A stretch of DNA of 64,000 bases from Pseudomonas lini. GTDB taxonomy: Bacteria; Pseudomonadota; Gammaproteobacteria; Pseudomonadales; Pseudomonadaceae. The DNA lies in contig NZ_OZ061318.1 of NCBI RefSeq assembly GCF_964063345.1, forward strand, positions 4,216,001 through 4,280,000. The letters run 5' to 3'. The notes beneath the pieces are model-generated. The model did not search any database and was not told the origin of the DNA. It worked only from the letters and a program-made list of their open reading frames with translations. Every line of letters begins with the position of its first letter. Positions within the stretch are counted from its first letter, which is position 1. Positions 39,447 through 51,174 of this stretch are shown one piece after another. Position numbers and translations under genes: made by a program.

Positions 39447-40243
39447 TGCGCAAGATTTCACTGATAGAAAGAGTGCGCCGGTTCGGCCGCGCCGGCATCG
39501 ATGTACTGGAGGTGTTCGGGCGTTCGGCGTTGTTCCTGTTCCATGCCTTGCTCGGTCGTGGCGGCATCGGTGGCGGTTTTGGCCTGCTGGTCAAGCAGCT
39601 GCATTCGGTGGGCGTGATGTCCCTGGTGATCATTGTGGTCTCCGGGGTATTCATCGGCATGGTGCTGGCGTTGCAGGGCTTTAACATTCTGTCCAGCTAC
39701 GGTTCGGAGCAGGCAGTCGGGCAGATGGTTGCACTGACGCTGTTGCGTGAACTCGGTCCGGTGGTTACGGCCTTGCTGTTCGCCGGGCGCGCAGGTTCGG
39801 CACTGACCGCCGAAATCGGCAACATGAAATCCACCGAACAGCTGTCCAGTCTGGAAATGATCGGGGTTGACCCGCTCAAGTACATCATTGCCCCGCGCCT
39901 GTGGGCCGGCTTCATTTCCCTGCCGGTGCTGGCAATGATTTTCAGCGTGGTGGGCATCTGGGGCGGTTCGTGGGTGGCTGTCGACTGGCTGGGTGTCTAT
40001 GAAGGCTCTTACTGGTCGAACATGCAAAACAGCGTGACGTTTGTCGACGATGTGCTCAACGGCATTATCAAAAGCATCGTTTTTGCCTTCGTCGTGACCT
40101 GGATCGCCGTATTCCAAGGCTATGACTGCGAGCCCACTTCCGAGGGGATCAGTCGTGCCACTACCAAGACCGTGGTGTATGCCTCTTTGGCTGTACTCGG
40201 CCTGGACTTTATTCTGACCGCCTTGATGTTTGGAGATTTCTGA
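39446..40243 (+). CDS. mlaE: phospholipid ABC transporter permease MlaE
   Basis: Inner-membrane permease of the Mla complex, 265 residues with about five to six membrane segments. The family motif [21 protein letters not shown] and [22 protein letters not shown] is clear. Overlaps both neighbours by single bases, so translation is tightly coupled. Confidence 0.97.
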   Translation: MRKISLIERVRRFGRAGIDVLEVFGRSALFLFHALLGRGGIGGGFGLLVKQLHSVGVMSLVIIVVSGVFIGMVLALQGFNILSSYGSEQAVGQMVALTLLRELGPVVTALLFAGRAGSALTAEIGNMKSTEQLSSLEMIGVDPLKYIIAPRLWAGFISLPVLAMIFSVVGIWGGSWVAVDWLGVYEGSYWSNMQNSVTFVDDVLNGIIKSIVFAFVVTWIAVFQGYDCEPTSEGISRATTKTVVYASLAVLGLDFILTALMFGDF

Positions 40244-40710
40244 TGCAAAACCGCACCCTGGAAATCGGTGTCGGCCTTTTCTTGCTGGCTGGCATCCTGG
40301 CTTTGCTGTTGCTTGCGTTGCGGGTCAGTGGTCTGTCCCCGAGCGCAACCACCGATACTTATAAACTTTATGCATATTTCGATAATATCGCCGGTTTGAC
40401 GGTCAGAGCTAAAGTGACCATGGCCGGTGTGACCATCGGTAAGGTCACGGCGATCGATCTGGACCGCGACAGCTTCACCGGTCGGGTGACCATGCAACTG
40501 GAAAAGCGCGTAGATAACCTGCCGGCCGACTCCACTGCCTCTATCCTGACCGCTGGCCTGTTGGGTGAGAAATACATCGGTATCAGTGTGGGCGGGGAGG
40601 AAACCCTGCTCAAGGAGGGTGGAACCATCCACGACACGCAGTCGTCATTGGTACTCGAGGACCTGATCGGTAAATTCCTGCTCAATACCGTTAGCAAAGA
40701 AGCTAAATGA
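40243..40710 (+). CDS. mlaD: outer-membrane lipid asymmetry protein MlaD
   Basis: MCE-domain protein whose hexameric ring sits above MlaE in the periplasm and passes lipids to MlaC. The 155 residues have an N-terminal membrane helix (about 8-26) and one MCE domain (about 38-120, GLTVRAKVTMAGVTIGKV). It lies twelve bases before mlaC. Confidence 0.96.
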   Translation: MQNRTLEIGVGLFLLAGILALLLLALRVSGLSPSATTDTYKLYAYFDNIAGLTVRAKVTMAGVTIGKVTAIDLDRDSFTGRVTMQLEKRVDNLPADSTASILTAGLLGEKYIGISVGGEETLLKEGGTIHDTQSSLVLEDLIGKFLLNTVSKEAK

Positions 40711-40721
40711 GGAGCTTTTGA

Positions 40722-41375
40722 ATGATCTCTATCTTGCGACGTGGCCTGTTGGTAATACTCGCGGCCTTGCCGTTGATGGCTAACGCCGTGGCGGGGCCTT
40801 CCGCGCACGATCTGGTACAGGACACCACCAATCGGATGCTCGCCGATCTGGCGGCCAACAAAGAGAAGTACAAGCAGGATCCGCAAGACTTTTATGCGGC
40901 GCTGAACACCATCGTCGGGCCTGTGGTGGATGCCGAGGGCATCTCCAAAAGCATCATGACGGTCAAGTATTCGCGCAAAGCCACGCCTGAGCAGATGCAG
41001 ACCTTTCAGGAAAATTTCAAGAAAGGCCTGTTCCAGTTCTACGGTAACGCCTTGCTCGAGTACAACAACCAGGGCATCACCGTTGAACCTGCCAAGGATG
41101 AGTCGGGAGACCGTACCAGCGTTGGCATGACGGTCAAAGGCAGCAGCGGCGCGATCTATCCCGTGTCTTACACACTCGAAAAGATCAATGGCGAGTGGAA
41201 GCTGCGCAACGTGATCATCAATGGCATCAATATCGGCAAGCTGTTCCGCGATCAGTTCGCTGATGCGATGCAGCGCAATGGCAACGACCTGGACAAAACC
41301 ATCAACGGTTGGGCCGGGGAAGTCGCCAAAGCCAAGGAAGCCACCGAAAAATCTACCGAGAACCAAACCCAATGA
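40722..41375 (+). CDS. mlaC: phospholipid-binding protein MlaC
   Basis: Soluble periplasmic carrier between the MlaA outer-membrane lipoprotein and MlaD. The 217 residues have a signal peptide cut near NAVAG (about residue 24) and the Ttg2D/MlaC fold (FQENFKKGLFQFYGNALLEY). GAGGAG precedes the ATG. Its stop overlaps the mlaB start (ATGA). Confidence 0.95.
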   Translation: MISILRRGLLVILAALPLMANAVAGPSAHDLVQDTTNRMLADLAANKEKYKQDPQDFYAALNTIVGPVVDAEGISKSIMTVKYSRKATPEQMQTFQENFKKGLFQFYGNALLEYNNQGITVEPAKDESGDRTSVGMTVKGSSGAIYPVSYTLEKINGEWKLRNVIINGINIGKLFRDQFADAMQRNGNDLDKTINGWAGEVAKAKEATEKSTENQTQ

Positions 41376-41677
41376 GTGAGTCGGCCATTCGCATGAGCGA
41401 ATCCGGCGAACTGCTGCTCAGTGGCGTGCTGGATTACCGGACAGGCCCGAACCTGCGCAAGCAGGGGCAGGCGCTGATCAAATCCAGTAACGCAGCTGCG
41501 CTGGTGGTTGATTGCTCCTCGGTGGAGAAGTCCAGCAGCGTCGGCTTGTCGCTGCTGCTGTGCTTCATGCGCGATGCCCAGGCGGCCGGCAAGGCCCTGA
41601 GCATTCGTGCGATGCCCGAAGACATGCGTGAAATCGCTCAGGTCAGCGAATTGACCGAGCTGTTGGCGCATCCCTGA
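41372..41677 (+). CDS. mlaB: STAS domain protein MlaB
   Basis: Cytoplasmic STAS-domain subunit that steadies MlaF and regulates the complex. The 101 residues have the STAS core LVVDCSSVEKSSSVGLSLLL; the Thr usual at the helix start is Ser-rich here. Overlaps mlaC by four bases. A terminator follows, closing the operon. Confidence 0.93.
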   Translation: MSESAIRMSESGELLLSGVLDYRTGPNLRKQGQALIKSSNAAALVVDCSSVEKSSSVGLSLLLCFMRDAQAAGKALSIRAMPEDMREIAQVSELTELLAHP

Positions 41678-41692
41678 ACCGCATCTATAAAG

Positions 41693-41745
41693 AAGCCCCC
41701 CGTCAGAGTCCTGCTTCGCGGGGTTCGCAGGCGCGGGGCTTTTTT
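41693..41745 (+). terminator. terminator after mlaB
   Basis: AAGCCCC (41693-41699) and GGGGCTT (41735-41741) followed by T, with an inner stem CCTGC/GCAGG in the loop. It separates the mla operon from ibaG. Confidence 0.75.
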
Positions 41746-41791
41746 GTATGATGTCCGACCCGCGCGCACAGGGCGCCGATTGAGGTTGAGC

Positions 41792-43319
<1,528 letters not shown>

Positions 43320-43365
43320 TAGTTGCCGTATGGGCGCAAGGACGCGCCTACTGAGTTTGTTATGA

Positions 43366-43389
43366 ATCGAGGGTGGTGACACCCTCGAT
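43366..43389 (+). other. hairpin between murA and hisG
   Basis: ATCGAGGGTG and CACCCTCGAT pair perfectly over ten bases around a GTGA loop of the GNRA type. No T run follows. It may be a processing site, weak terminator or protein-binding element in the 129-base gap. Confidence 0.55.
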
Positions 43390-43448
43390 GTGTGTCCGGC
43401 GCCATTTGCGACCGGGCATGAGTACCTTGATAAGGACTGACGTTTCCC

Positions 43449-44084
43449 ATGTTGACCATCGCACTGTCCAAGGGCCGCATCCTTGACGACACCCTGCCGC
43501 TTCTGGCTGAAGCGGGCATCGTGCCGACCGAGAATCCGGACAAGAGCCGCAAGCTGATCATCCCCACGACCCAGGCCGATGTGCGCTTGCTGATCGTGCG
43601 CGCCACCGATGTGCCGACTTATGTCGAGCATGGTGCCGCGGACCTGGGCGTCGCCGGTAAAGATGTGCTGATGGAATATGGCGGCCAGGGTCTGTACGAG
43701 CCTCTGGATCTGCGAATTGCCCTCTGCAAGCTGATGACCGCCGGCCGTGTTGGCGATGTCGAGCCCAAGGGCCGTCTGCGGGTGGCGACCAAATTCGTCA
43801 ACGTCGCCAAGCGTTATTACGCCGAGCAGGGCCGTCAGGTCGACATCATCAAGCTCTACGGCTCGATGGAGCTGGCGCCGCTGATCGGTCTGGCGGACAA
43901 GATCATTGACGTGGTCGACACCGGTAACACTCTGCGTGCCAATGGCCTGGAACCCCAGGATTTCATTGCCGACATCAGCTCGCGGCTGATCGTCAACAAA
44001 GCTTCGATGAAAATGCAACACGCCCGTATCCAGGCGTTGATCGACACCCTGCGCAAGGCAGTGGAGTCTCGACACCGCGGCTGA
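43449..44084 (+). CDS. hisG: ATP phosphoribosyltransferase, short form
   Basis: First enzyme of histidine synthesis, joining ATP and PRPP. The 211 residues are the short HisG type, which lacks the C-terminal ACT-like domain and needs HisZ for activity and feedback control; hisZ is not in the window. The motif [17 protein letters not shown] and the PRPP-site region [14 protein letters not shown] are clear. GATAAGGA lies upstream of the ATG. Confidence 0.96.
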   Translation: MLTIALSKGRILDDTLPLLAEAGIVPTENPDKSRKLIIPTTQADVRLLIVRATDVPTYVEHGAADLGVAGKDVLMEYGGQGLYEPLDLRIALCKLMTAGRVGDVEPKGRLRVATKFVNVAKRYYAEQGRQVDIIKLYGSMELAPLIGLADKIIDVVDTGNTLRANGLEPQDFIADISSRLIVNKASMKMQHARIQALIDTLRKAVESRHRG

Positions 44085-44137
44085 TTCACCTGCGCGACGT
44101 TAAGTCGCGCCCGTCTATCCGCCTCATAGCCAGAATT

Positions 44138-44185
44138 CTCAGGTGCCCAAGCGGATCGATGGTAGCTTCGGGCGCCTGAGTTTTT
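44138..44185 (+). terminator. terminator or attenuator between hisG and hisD
   Basis: CTCAGGTGCCCAAGC (44138-44152) pairs with GCTTCGGGCGCCTGAG (44165-44180), with one bulge, and TTTTT follows. It ends 24 bases before the hisD start and likely lowers read-through into hisDC. The ribosome site of hisD is just after it. Confidence 0.7.
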
Positions 44186-44208
44186 GCCAATCCTATGAGG
44201 CTCTCGCT

Positions 44209-45534
44209 ATGACCGCACCGACTGCAATTCGCCGACTCAACGCTGCTGACCCGGATTTCGCACATCATCTGGATCATCTGCTGAGCTGGGAAAGTGTGTC
44301 TGACGACTCGGTCAATCAGCGGGTGCTGGACATCATCAGGGCTGTGCGCGAGCGTGGCGACGCGGCGCTGGTGGAGTTCACCCAGAAGTTCGACGGCCTG
44401 CAAGTCGCCTCCATGGCAGACCTGATCTTGCCGCGCGAACGCCTGGAACTTGCATTGACCCGGATTACCGTGCCTCAGCGCGAAGCCCTGGAAAAAGCCG
44501 CGACCCGGGTGCGCAGCTACCACGAAAAACAGAAACAGGATTCCTGGAGCTACACCGAAGACGACGGTACGGTGCTGGGCCAGAAGGTCACGCCGCTGGA
44601 TCGCGCCGGTCTGTATGTGCCGGGCGGCAAGGCGTCGTACCCGTCCTCGGTGCTGATGAACGCAATTCCGGCCAAGGTTGCCGGCGTGACCGAAGTGGTC
44701 ATGGTCGTGCCGACTCCGCGCGGCGAAATCAACGAGCTGGTGCTGGCCGCGGCCTGCATTGCCGGGGTTGACCGGGTGTTCACCATCGGCGGCGCCCAAG
44801 CCGTTGCGGCGCTGGCTTACGGCACCGAAAGCGTGCCGAAGGTCGATAAGGTTGTTGGCCCTGGCAACATCTATGTCGCCACTGCCAAGCGCCACGTGTT
44901 CGGCCAGGTCGGGATCGACATGATCGCCGGCCCGTCGGAGATCCTCGTGGTGTGTGACGGCCAGACCGATCCGGACTGGATTGCCATGGACCTGTTCTCC
45001 CAGGCCGAGCACGACGAAGACGCTCAGGCGATTCTGGTCAGCCCGGACGCCGAGTTCCTCGACAAGGTCGCAGCGAGCATCGCCAAACTGCTGCCGACCA
45101 TGGAACGCGCCGAGATTATCGAAACCTCGATCAATGGTCGCGGTGCGCTGATCAAGGTTCGCGACATGGAACAAGCCATCGAAGTGGCCAACCGTATTGC
45201 GCCAGAACACCTGGAGTTGTCGGTTGCCGATCCGCAGGCCTGGTTGCCGCAGATTCGTCACGCTGGTGCGATCTTCATGGGGCGTCACACGTCCGAAGCC
45301 TTGGGCGACTACTGCGCCGGCCCAAACCATGTGCTGCCGACGTCCGGCACCGCGCGCTTCTCTTCGCCGCTGGGTGTTTACGATTTCCAGAAACGCTCGT
45401 CGATCATCTTCTGCTCCGAGCAGGGTGCCTCCGAACTGGGCAAAACCGCTTCCGTGCTGGCCCGTGGCGAGTCGCTGACCGCCCACGCGCGGAGCGCCGA
45501 ATACCGCATCGTTGACGATAAGAAGGGCAACTAA
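44209..45534 (+). CDS. hisD: histidinol dehydrogenase
   Basis: Oxidises histidinol to histidine in two NAD+-dependent steps. The 441 residues have the zinc/catalytic region [13 protein letters not shown], the [12 protein letters not shown] segment and [11 protein letters not shown] use the ATG at 44209 ([10 protein letters not shown]), behind GAGG; a longer frame from 44143 lies within the hairpin. Two bases upstream of hisC. Confidence 0.97.
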   Translation: MTAPTAIRRLNAADPDFAHHLDHLLSWESVSDDSVNQRVLDIIRAVRERGDAALVEFTQKFDGLQVASMADLILPRERLELALTRITVPQREALEKAATRVRSYHEKQKQDSWSYTEDDGTVLGQKVTPLDRAGLYVPGGKASYPSSVLMNAIPAKVAGVTEVVMVVPTPRGEINELVLAAACIAGVDRVFTIGGAQAVAALAYGTESVPKVDKVVGPGNIYVATAKRHVFGQVGIDMIAGPSEILVVCDGQTDPDWIAMDLFSQAEHDEDAQAILVSPDAEFLDKVAASIAKLLPTMERAEIIETSINGRGALIKVRDMEQAIEVANRIAPEHLELSVADPQAWLPQIRHAGAIFMGRHTSEALGDYCAGPNHVLPTSGTARFSSPLGVYDFQKRSSIIFCSEQGASELGKTASVLARGESLTAHARSAEYRIVDDKKGN

Positions 45535-45536
45535 GC

Positions 45537-46589
45537 ATGAGTAAATTCTGGAGTCCCTTCGTCAAGAGCCTGGTGCCTTACGTGCCGGGCGAACAGCCGA
45601 AGCTGGCGAAACTGGTGAAGCTCAACACCAACGAAAACCCGTACGGTCCATCGCCCAAAGCGTTGGCCGCGATGCAGACCGAACTGAACGACAACCTGCG
45701 TCTGTACCCGGACCCGAACAGCGACCTGCTCAAGCAGGCTGTTGCCAAGTACTACGGCGTGCAGGGCAATCAGGTGTTCCTCGGCAACGGTTCCGATGAA
45801 GTCCTGGCGCACATTTTCCACGGTTTGCTGCAACACGATCAGCCGCTGCTATTCCCGGATATCAGCTACAGCTTCTACCCGGTTTACTGCGGGTTGTATG
45901 GCATTAAGTTCGACGCGGTGCCGCTGGATGAACAATTCCAGATCAACCCGGCGGACTACGCCAAGCCGAACGGAGGGATCATTTTCCCTAACCCGAACGC
46001 GCCAACCGGTTGCCTGTTGGCGCTGGACGCGGTTGAGCAAATCCTCAAGGCCAGCCCGGATTCGGTGGTCGTGGTGGATGAGGCTTACATTGATTTCGGC
46101 GGTGAAACGGCGATCACGCTGGTGGACCGTTATCCGAACCTGTTGGTGACTCAGACCCTGTCCAAGTCTCGTTCGCTGGCGGGCCTGCGGGTTGGCCTGG
46201 CGGTGGGGCATCCGGACCTGATCGAGGCGCTGGAGCGGATCAAGAACAGCTTCAACTCCTATCCGCTGGATCGTCTGGCGATTGTGGGAGCTGCGGCGGC
46301 GTTTGAGGATCGCGAGTACTTCGACAAGACGTGTCGGTTGGTCATCGAGAGTCGCGAGAAGGTGGTCGCGCAGCTGGAAGCGAAGGGGTTTGAGGTGTTG
46401 CCGTCGGCAGCAAACTTCATTTTCGCCCGTCACCCGAAGCACGATGCGGCAGGGCTGGCGGCGAAGTTGCGCGAACAGGGCGTGATTGTTCGGCACTTCA
46501 AGCAAGAGCGGATTGCCCAGTTCCTGCGGATTTCCATCGGCGCGCCGGAGCAGAATCAGGCGCTGATCGACGGCCTCGGCGACCTGTAA
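45537..46589 (+). CDS. hisC: histidinol-phosphate aminotransferase
   Basis: PLP enzyme that converts imidazole-acetol phosphate to histidinol phosphate. The 350 residues have [21 protein letters not shown] and the PLP-binding Lys210 ([11 protein letters not shown]). Last gene of the hisG-hisD-hisC cluster; a REP pair follows. Confidence 0.96.
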   Translation: MSKFWSPFVKSLVPYVPGEQPKLAKLVKLNTNENPYGPSPKALAAMQTELNDNLRLYPDPNSDLLKQAVAKYYGVQGNQVFLGNGSDEVLAHIFHGLLQHDQPLLFPDISYSFYPVYCGLYGIKFDAVPLDEQFQINPADYAKPNGGIIFPNPNAPTGCLLALDAVEQILKASPDSVVVVDEAYIDFGGETAITLVDRYPNLLVTQTLSKSRSLAGLRVGLAVGHPDLIEALERIKNSFNSYPLDRLAIVGAAAAFEDREYFDKTCRLVIESREKVVAQLEAKGFEVLPSAANFIFARHPKHDAAGLAAKLREQGVIVRHFKQERIAQFLRISIGAPEQNQALIDGLGDL

Positions 46590-46602
46590 GGCATCCCCAA
46601 TC

Positions 46603-46693
46603 CTGTGGGAGCGTGGCTTGCCCGCGATAAACGATAACGCGGTCTACCTATTGCACCGCGGTGTCCCCATCGCGGGCAAGCCACGCTCCCACA
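46603..46693. repeat. REP inverted pair (family A)
   Basis: CCTGTGGGAGCGTGGCTTGC ... GCAAGCCACGCTCCCACAAGG, with GTGG in place of GGGG as in the element at 62523-62614. It lies between convergent hisC and the DUF4198 gene. Confidence 0.87.
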
Positions 46694-46705
46694 AGGTTTT
46701 GTGGG

Positions 46706-47434
46706 TTACTCGTGATGCGGTTCGCCAAGGAAGGTCAGTGACGTGAACAGCCCGCGTGTCGCCACATCCGGGCTATTCTTCACCGGTACTTCCACCTGCG
46801 CCGCAATCACATTCAACCCTTCATTACGCACCAATACTTGCGCCCGACCCTCTGCGTCGGTTTCGGTGCTCGTGGTACTCGGCGCGCTGCGATAGTCGCC
46901 TACCAACTTCACGCCCGCCGCCGGCTTGCCGTCCAATAGCACTCGAACCGGCAACGACTTGCCAGGCCCAACCGTCAGCGGATCGACTTCCGGCAAAATC
47001 ACCAATTTCATCTGATCGAGCTTCGGCAACTTCACCCCCGGCTGGTAAATCGCCAGGCTGTATTTGAACGTCTCGGTCGACTCGATCGCTCCTGGCACCT
47101 TGCTGCGTCCTTCGTTGATCCACTTTTTGTCGGCGGTCAGCGACCACATGCCATTGTCCAGTGCGACTGCTAGCGCCGCGGGCGGTTTGAGTGGTTGCAG
47201 GCGAGCATGGTCGGCCAGGCGTTCCACGGTAACCGGGATCATTTTTCCTTCGGTGTCGTAGGCCCAGGCGCCGCTGATTTTCTGCGCCTTGAAAGCATTG
47301 TCCTCAGCGCCATCACCGTAGATGGCTTCGATATTGCCGCGACGTTGTTCGGTCCACAGCCCATGGGCTGAGGCGTGAGTGGTGAGCATCGCGCCGAGCA
47401 GACCCAGCAGAATCAGTGATTTAGCTTGTTGCAT
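46706..47434 (-). CDS. DUF4198 family periplasmic protein
   Basis: The 242-residue protein has a signal peptide (MQQAKSLILLGLLGAMLTTH...) cut after ASA, which would leave His as the first mature residue (HGLWTEQRRG). The rest is beta-rich and Ig-like (LPVRVLLDGKPAAGVKLVGDY...ETDAEGRAQVLV). DUF4198 proteins often stand beside TonB receptors and are linked to nickel/cobalt or other metal uptake; here the neighbour is the remains of such a receptor at 47449-47824. An HHE at the C terminus may also bind metal. Function inferred from family and context. Confidence 0.75.
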   Translation of the reverse strand: MQQAKSLILLGLLGAMLTTHASAHGLWTEQRRGNIEAIYGDGAEDNAFKAQKISGAWAYDTEGKMIPVTVERLADHARLQPLKPPAALAVALDNGMWSLTADKKWINEGRSKVPGAIESTETFKYSLAIYQPGVKLPKLDQMKLVILPEVDPLTVGPGKSLPVRVLLDGKPAAGVKLVGDYRSAPSTTSTETDAEGRAQVLVRNEGLNVIAAQVEVPVKNSPDVATRGLFTSLTFLGEPHHE

Positions 47435-47448
47435 GGTGAGTTTTCCTT

Positions 47449-47824
47449 TTACAGATTGAGTGTCAGGCTGACAGTGAAATTGCGCGGCTCACCGGGATTG
47501 ACCCAGTAATTGCTGTAAGAGCGCTCGAAGTATTTCTCGTCCAAAATCCAGTGCGCGCTCGACGCTGGTGCAGCCCAGGTCCTTGAGGTCACTGACGGGA
47601 ATCACACTGATCGATTGCGGGATATTGCGAAGGGGCGTGTCGGTTTTGGTCGCGCTGGAGGAGCGGGTTGCGCGATAACCCTTGATCGGGCCGGTGGGGG
47701 ATTCGTAGTCGGAGGTGACGCTGATGGCGTCCGGTTCAACGGTATGCGACTCTTCGGCGAAGACCGGACCCGCCAGCAAACCGAGGGCCAGGCCTGCGGG
47801 GGAGGCGATTGTTCGAGGCGACAT
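47449..47824 (-). pseudogene. TonB-dependent siderophore receptor remnant, large internal deletion
   Basis: The ATG at 47824 (GGAG upstream) opens MSPRTIASPAGLALG with a signal peptide, then VEPDAISVTSDYESPTG, an SSSATKTDTPLRNIPQSISVIP plug-domain motif and VERALDF. At about 47540-47555 the frame jumps to DEKYFERSYSNYWVNPGEPR and the terminal FTVSLTLNL of a receptor barrel, in another frame. About 600 residues of barrel are missing, and the first frame ends at 47489. It once was a FhuE/FpvA-like receptor, next to the DUF4198 gene. Confidence 0.85.
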
Positions 47825-47903
47825 GTCAGGTTGCTCCAACAGTGATGTTGGAACAATATAACATGCCCAATGAGAATGTCTGCTGTTAACAGTTGTGGAG
47901 TTA

Positions 47904-47963
47904 CGGAGCTACCGAGGGCGTAAAAGATCGTCCGAACGTGGCCCGAATCTTCGGCAGCTCCTA
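47904..47963. repeat. REP-like inverted repeat (family E)
   Basis: GGAGCTACCGA and TCGGCAGCTCC form the ends around GTAAAAGATCG and its relatives. Such TAGGAGCTGCCGA units are a known REP type in pseudomonads. It follows the algW stop and may end its transcript. Confidence 0.65.
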
Positions 47964-47967
47964 CTGC

Positions 47968-49128
<1,161 letters not shown>

Positions 49129-49152
49129 TAAGCACGTCCTACAGAGGTTGCA

Positions 49153-49169
49153 GGCGGTGTGAGACCGCC
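49153..49169. promoter_or_regulatory. inverted repeat in the algW / nif3-like divergent gap
   Basis: GGCGGT-GTGAG-ACCGCC, between the two divergent genes. A minus-strand TATAAT (49188-49183) and a plus-strand CATAAT (49170-49175) lie beside it and are possible -10 boxes; neither has a good -35. Weak evidence. Confidence 0.35.
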
Positions 49170-49231
49170 CATAATGTCGCGCATTATACGAGGCCGAGCG
49201 CGCCTCTGAACGGGATATTTAGGAGTCTTTT

Positions 49232-49990
49232 ATGGCCGTCGCCCTGAGCACCCTGGTCGAAGAAGCCGACCGCTACCTGGCCAGTTCGAAGATCGCCGAT
49301 TACTGCCCCAACGGTTTGCAGGTCGAAGGCCGGCCGCAAGTGATGCGCATCGTCAGCGGTGTTACTGCAAGCCAAGCGTTGCTGGACGCCGCGGTAGAGG
49401 CCCAGGCCGATCTGGTGCTGGTGCATCACGGCTATTTCTGGAAAGGCGAGAACCCGTGCATTACCGGCATGAAGCAGCGCCGGTTGAAAACCTTGCTCAA
49501 GCACGATATCAGCCTGCTGTCCTATCACTTGCCGCTGGATCTGCACCCGGAAGTCGGGAACAACGTGCAGCTTGCCCGGCAACTGGACATCACCGTCGAA
49601 GGCCCGCTGGATCCGGACAATCTGAAAGTCGTTGGCCTGGTCGGCTCGTTGAGCGAACCGATGACCCCTCGTGATTTCGCCCGTCGCGTGCAGGAAGTCA
49701 TGGGGCGTGAGCCATTGCTGATCGAAGGCAGCGAGATGATTCGTCGGGTCGGCTGGTGCACCGGTGGCGGCCAGGGTTACATTGATCAGGCGGTGTTGGC
49801 TGGCGTTGATCTGTACCTCAGCGGCGAAGCCTCCGAGCAGACGTTCCACAGCGCCCGGGAAAATGACATCAGCTTCATCGCCGCCGGCCACCACGCCACC
49901 GAGCGTTATGGTGTGCAGGCCTTGGGCGATTACCTGGCGCGACGTTTCGCCCTCGAGCACATCTTCATCGATTGCCCGAACCCCATTTGA
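49232..49990 (+). CDS. Nif3-like dinuclear metal centre hexameric protein (YbgI type)
   Basis: The 252 residues belong to the Nif3/YbgI family, which forms hexameric rings with two metal ions per subunit. The metal ligands are probably in DLVLVHHGYFW (two His), SYHLPLD and GHHATERYG near the C terminus. Its cellular reaction is unsettled; a GTP cyclohydrolase role has been proposed for some members. Divergent from algW. TTTAGGAG precedes the ATG. Confidence 0.88.
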   Translation: MAVALSTLVEEADRYLASSKIADYCPNGLQVEGRPQVMRIVSGVTASQALLDAAVEAQADLVLVHHGYFWKGENPCITGMKQRRLKTLLKHDISLLSYHLPLDLHPEVGNNVQLARQLDITVEGPLDPDNLKVVGLVGSLSEPMTPRDFARRVQEVMGREPLLIEGSEMIRRVGWCTGGGQGYIDQAVLAGVDLYLSGEASEQTFHSARENDISFIAAGHHATERYGVQALGDYLARRFALEHIFIDCPNPI

Positions 49991-50014
49991 TTTCAAAACT
50001 GAATGAGGTTGCCC

Positions 50015-50108
50015 CTGTAGGAGCGAGGCTTGCCCGCGAAGAACGATAACGCGGTATGCCTGATGCACCGAGTAATCGTTCTTCGCGGGCAAGCCTCGCT
50101 CCTACAAG
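50015..50108. repeat. REP inverted pair (family B)
   Basis: CCTGTAGGAGCGAGGCTTGC ... GCAAGCCTCGCTCCTACAAG, spacer about 50 bases. Between the nif3-like gene and the cysD promoter region. Confidence 0.88.
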
Positions 50109-50126
50109 GGAATAGCCCAAACGAGG

Positions 50127-50144
50127 GGGTATATTCATATACCC
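50127..50144. promoter_or_regulatory. perfect palindrome upstream of cysD
   Basis: GGGTATAT-TC-ATATACCC, eight-base arms, 104 bases before cysD. A weak promoter (CTGATT, 17 bases, TAGGAT at 50187-50192) would place the palindrome near -52 to -69, an activator position. The binding protein is unknown; a sulfur regulator such as CysB is a natural guess. Confidence 0.4.
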
Positions 50145-50247
50145 TTTCGATCTAGCCAGCGTCCTGATTAGAAGGGAGCGCTGTGCTAGGATTCCCCGCT
50201 CGAACACGGCCCGCAGGCCGTCCATAAGATCGTTTTCGTGAGTAGCC

Positions 50248-51165
50248 ATGGTCGACAAACTGACGCATCTGAAACAGCTGGAGGCCGAAAGCATCCACAT
50301 CATCCGCGAGGTCGCCGCCGAGTTCGATAACCCGGTGATGCTGTACTCCGTCGGTAAAGACTCCGCCGTGATGCTGCACCTCGCGCGCAAGGCATTCTTC
50401 CCGGGCAAACTTCCGTTTCCGGTGATGCACGTCGACACGCAGTGGAAGTTCAAGGAAATGTACGCGTTCCGCGACCGCATGGTCGAAGAACTCGGCCTGG
50501 ACCTGCTGGTGCACGTGAATCCCGAGGGTGTTGCGCAGGGTATTAACCCGCTCACCCACGGCAGTGCCAAGCACACCGACATCATGAAGACCGAAGGCCT
50601 CAAACAGGCTCTCGACAAGTACGGCTTCGATGCGGCATTCGGTGGCGCTCGTCGCGACGAAGAGAAATCCCGGGCCAAAGAGCGCGTGTATTCCTTCCGT
50701 GACACCAAGCACCGTTGGGACCCGAAAAACCAGCGTCCCGAGTTGTGGAACGTCTACAACGGCAAGGTCAACAAGGGCGAATCGATCCGCGTATTCCCGT
50801 TGTCGAACTGGACCGAGCTGGATATCTGGCAGTACATCTACCTCGAAGGCATCCCGATCGTGCCGCTGTATTTCGCAGCCGAGCGCGATGTCATCGAGAT
50901 GAATGGCACCTGGATCATGATCGACGACGAGCGCCTGCTCAATCACTTGAGCGACGAAGACAAGGCGCGCATCGTCAAGAAGAAGGTCCGTTTCCGTACG
51001 CTGGGCGACTACCCGTTGACCGGTGCGGTCGAGTCCGAGGCCACCAGCCTGACCGACATCATTCAGGAAATGCTCCTGACGCGAACTTCCGAACGCCAGG
51101 GCCGAGTCATCGATCACGATGGCGCAGGTTCGATGGAAGAAAAGAAACGTCAGGGTTATTTCTAA
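50248..51165 (+). CDS. cysD: sulfate adenylyltransferase subunit 2
   Basis: Forms adenosine phosphosulfate from ATP and sulfate, coupled to GTP use by CysN. The 305 residues have the PP-loop [12 protein letters not shown] and the [12 protein letters not shown] segment. Nine bases before cysNC. Confidence 0.97.
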   Translation: MVDKLTHLKQLEAESIHIIREVAAEFDNPVMLYSVGKDSAVMLHLARKAFFPGKLPFPVMHVDTQWKFKEMYAFRDRMVEELGLDLLVHVNPEGVAQGINPLTHGSAKHTDIMKTEGLKQALDKYGFDAAFGGARRDEEKSRAKERVYSFRDTKHRWDPKNQRPELWNVYNGKVNKGESIRVFPLSNWTELDIWQYIYLEGIPIVPLYFAAERDVIEMNGTWIMIDDERLLNHLSDEDKARIVKKKVRFRTLGDYPLTGAVESEATSLTDIIQEMLLTRTSERQGRVIDHDGAGSMEEKKRQGYF

Positions 51166-51174
51166 GGGGTTGTC

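Noticed and set aside
47836..47870. Zur-like site (ATGTTATAT...AACAT) upstream of the receptor remnant
   Set aside because: The half-sites are spaced ten bases apart instead of seven and the centre does not fit. Too weak to call.
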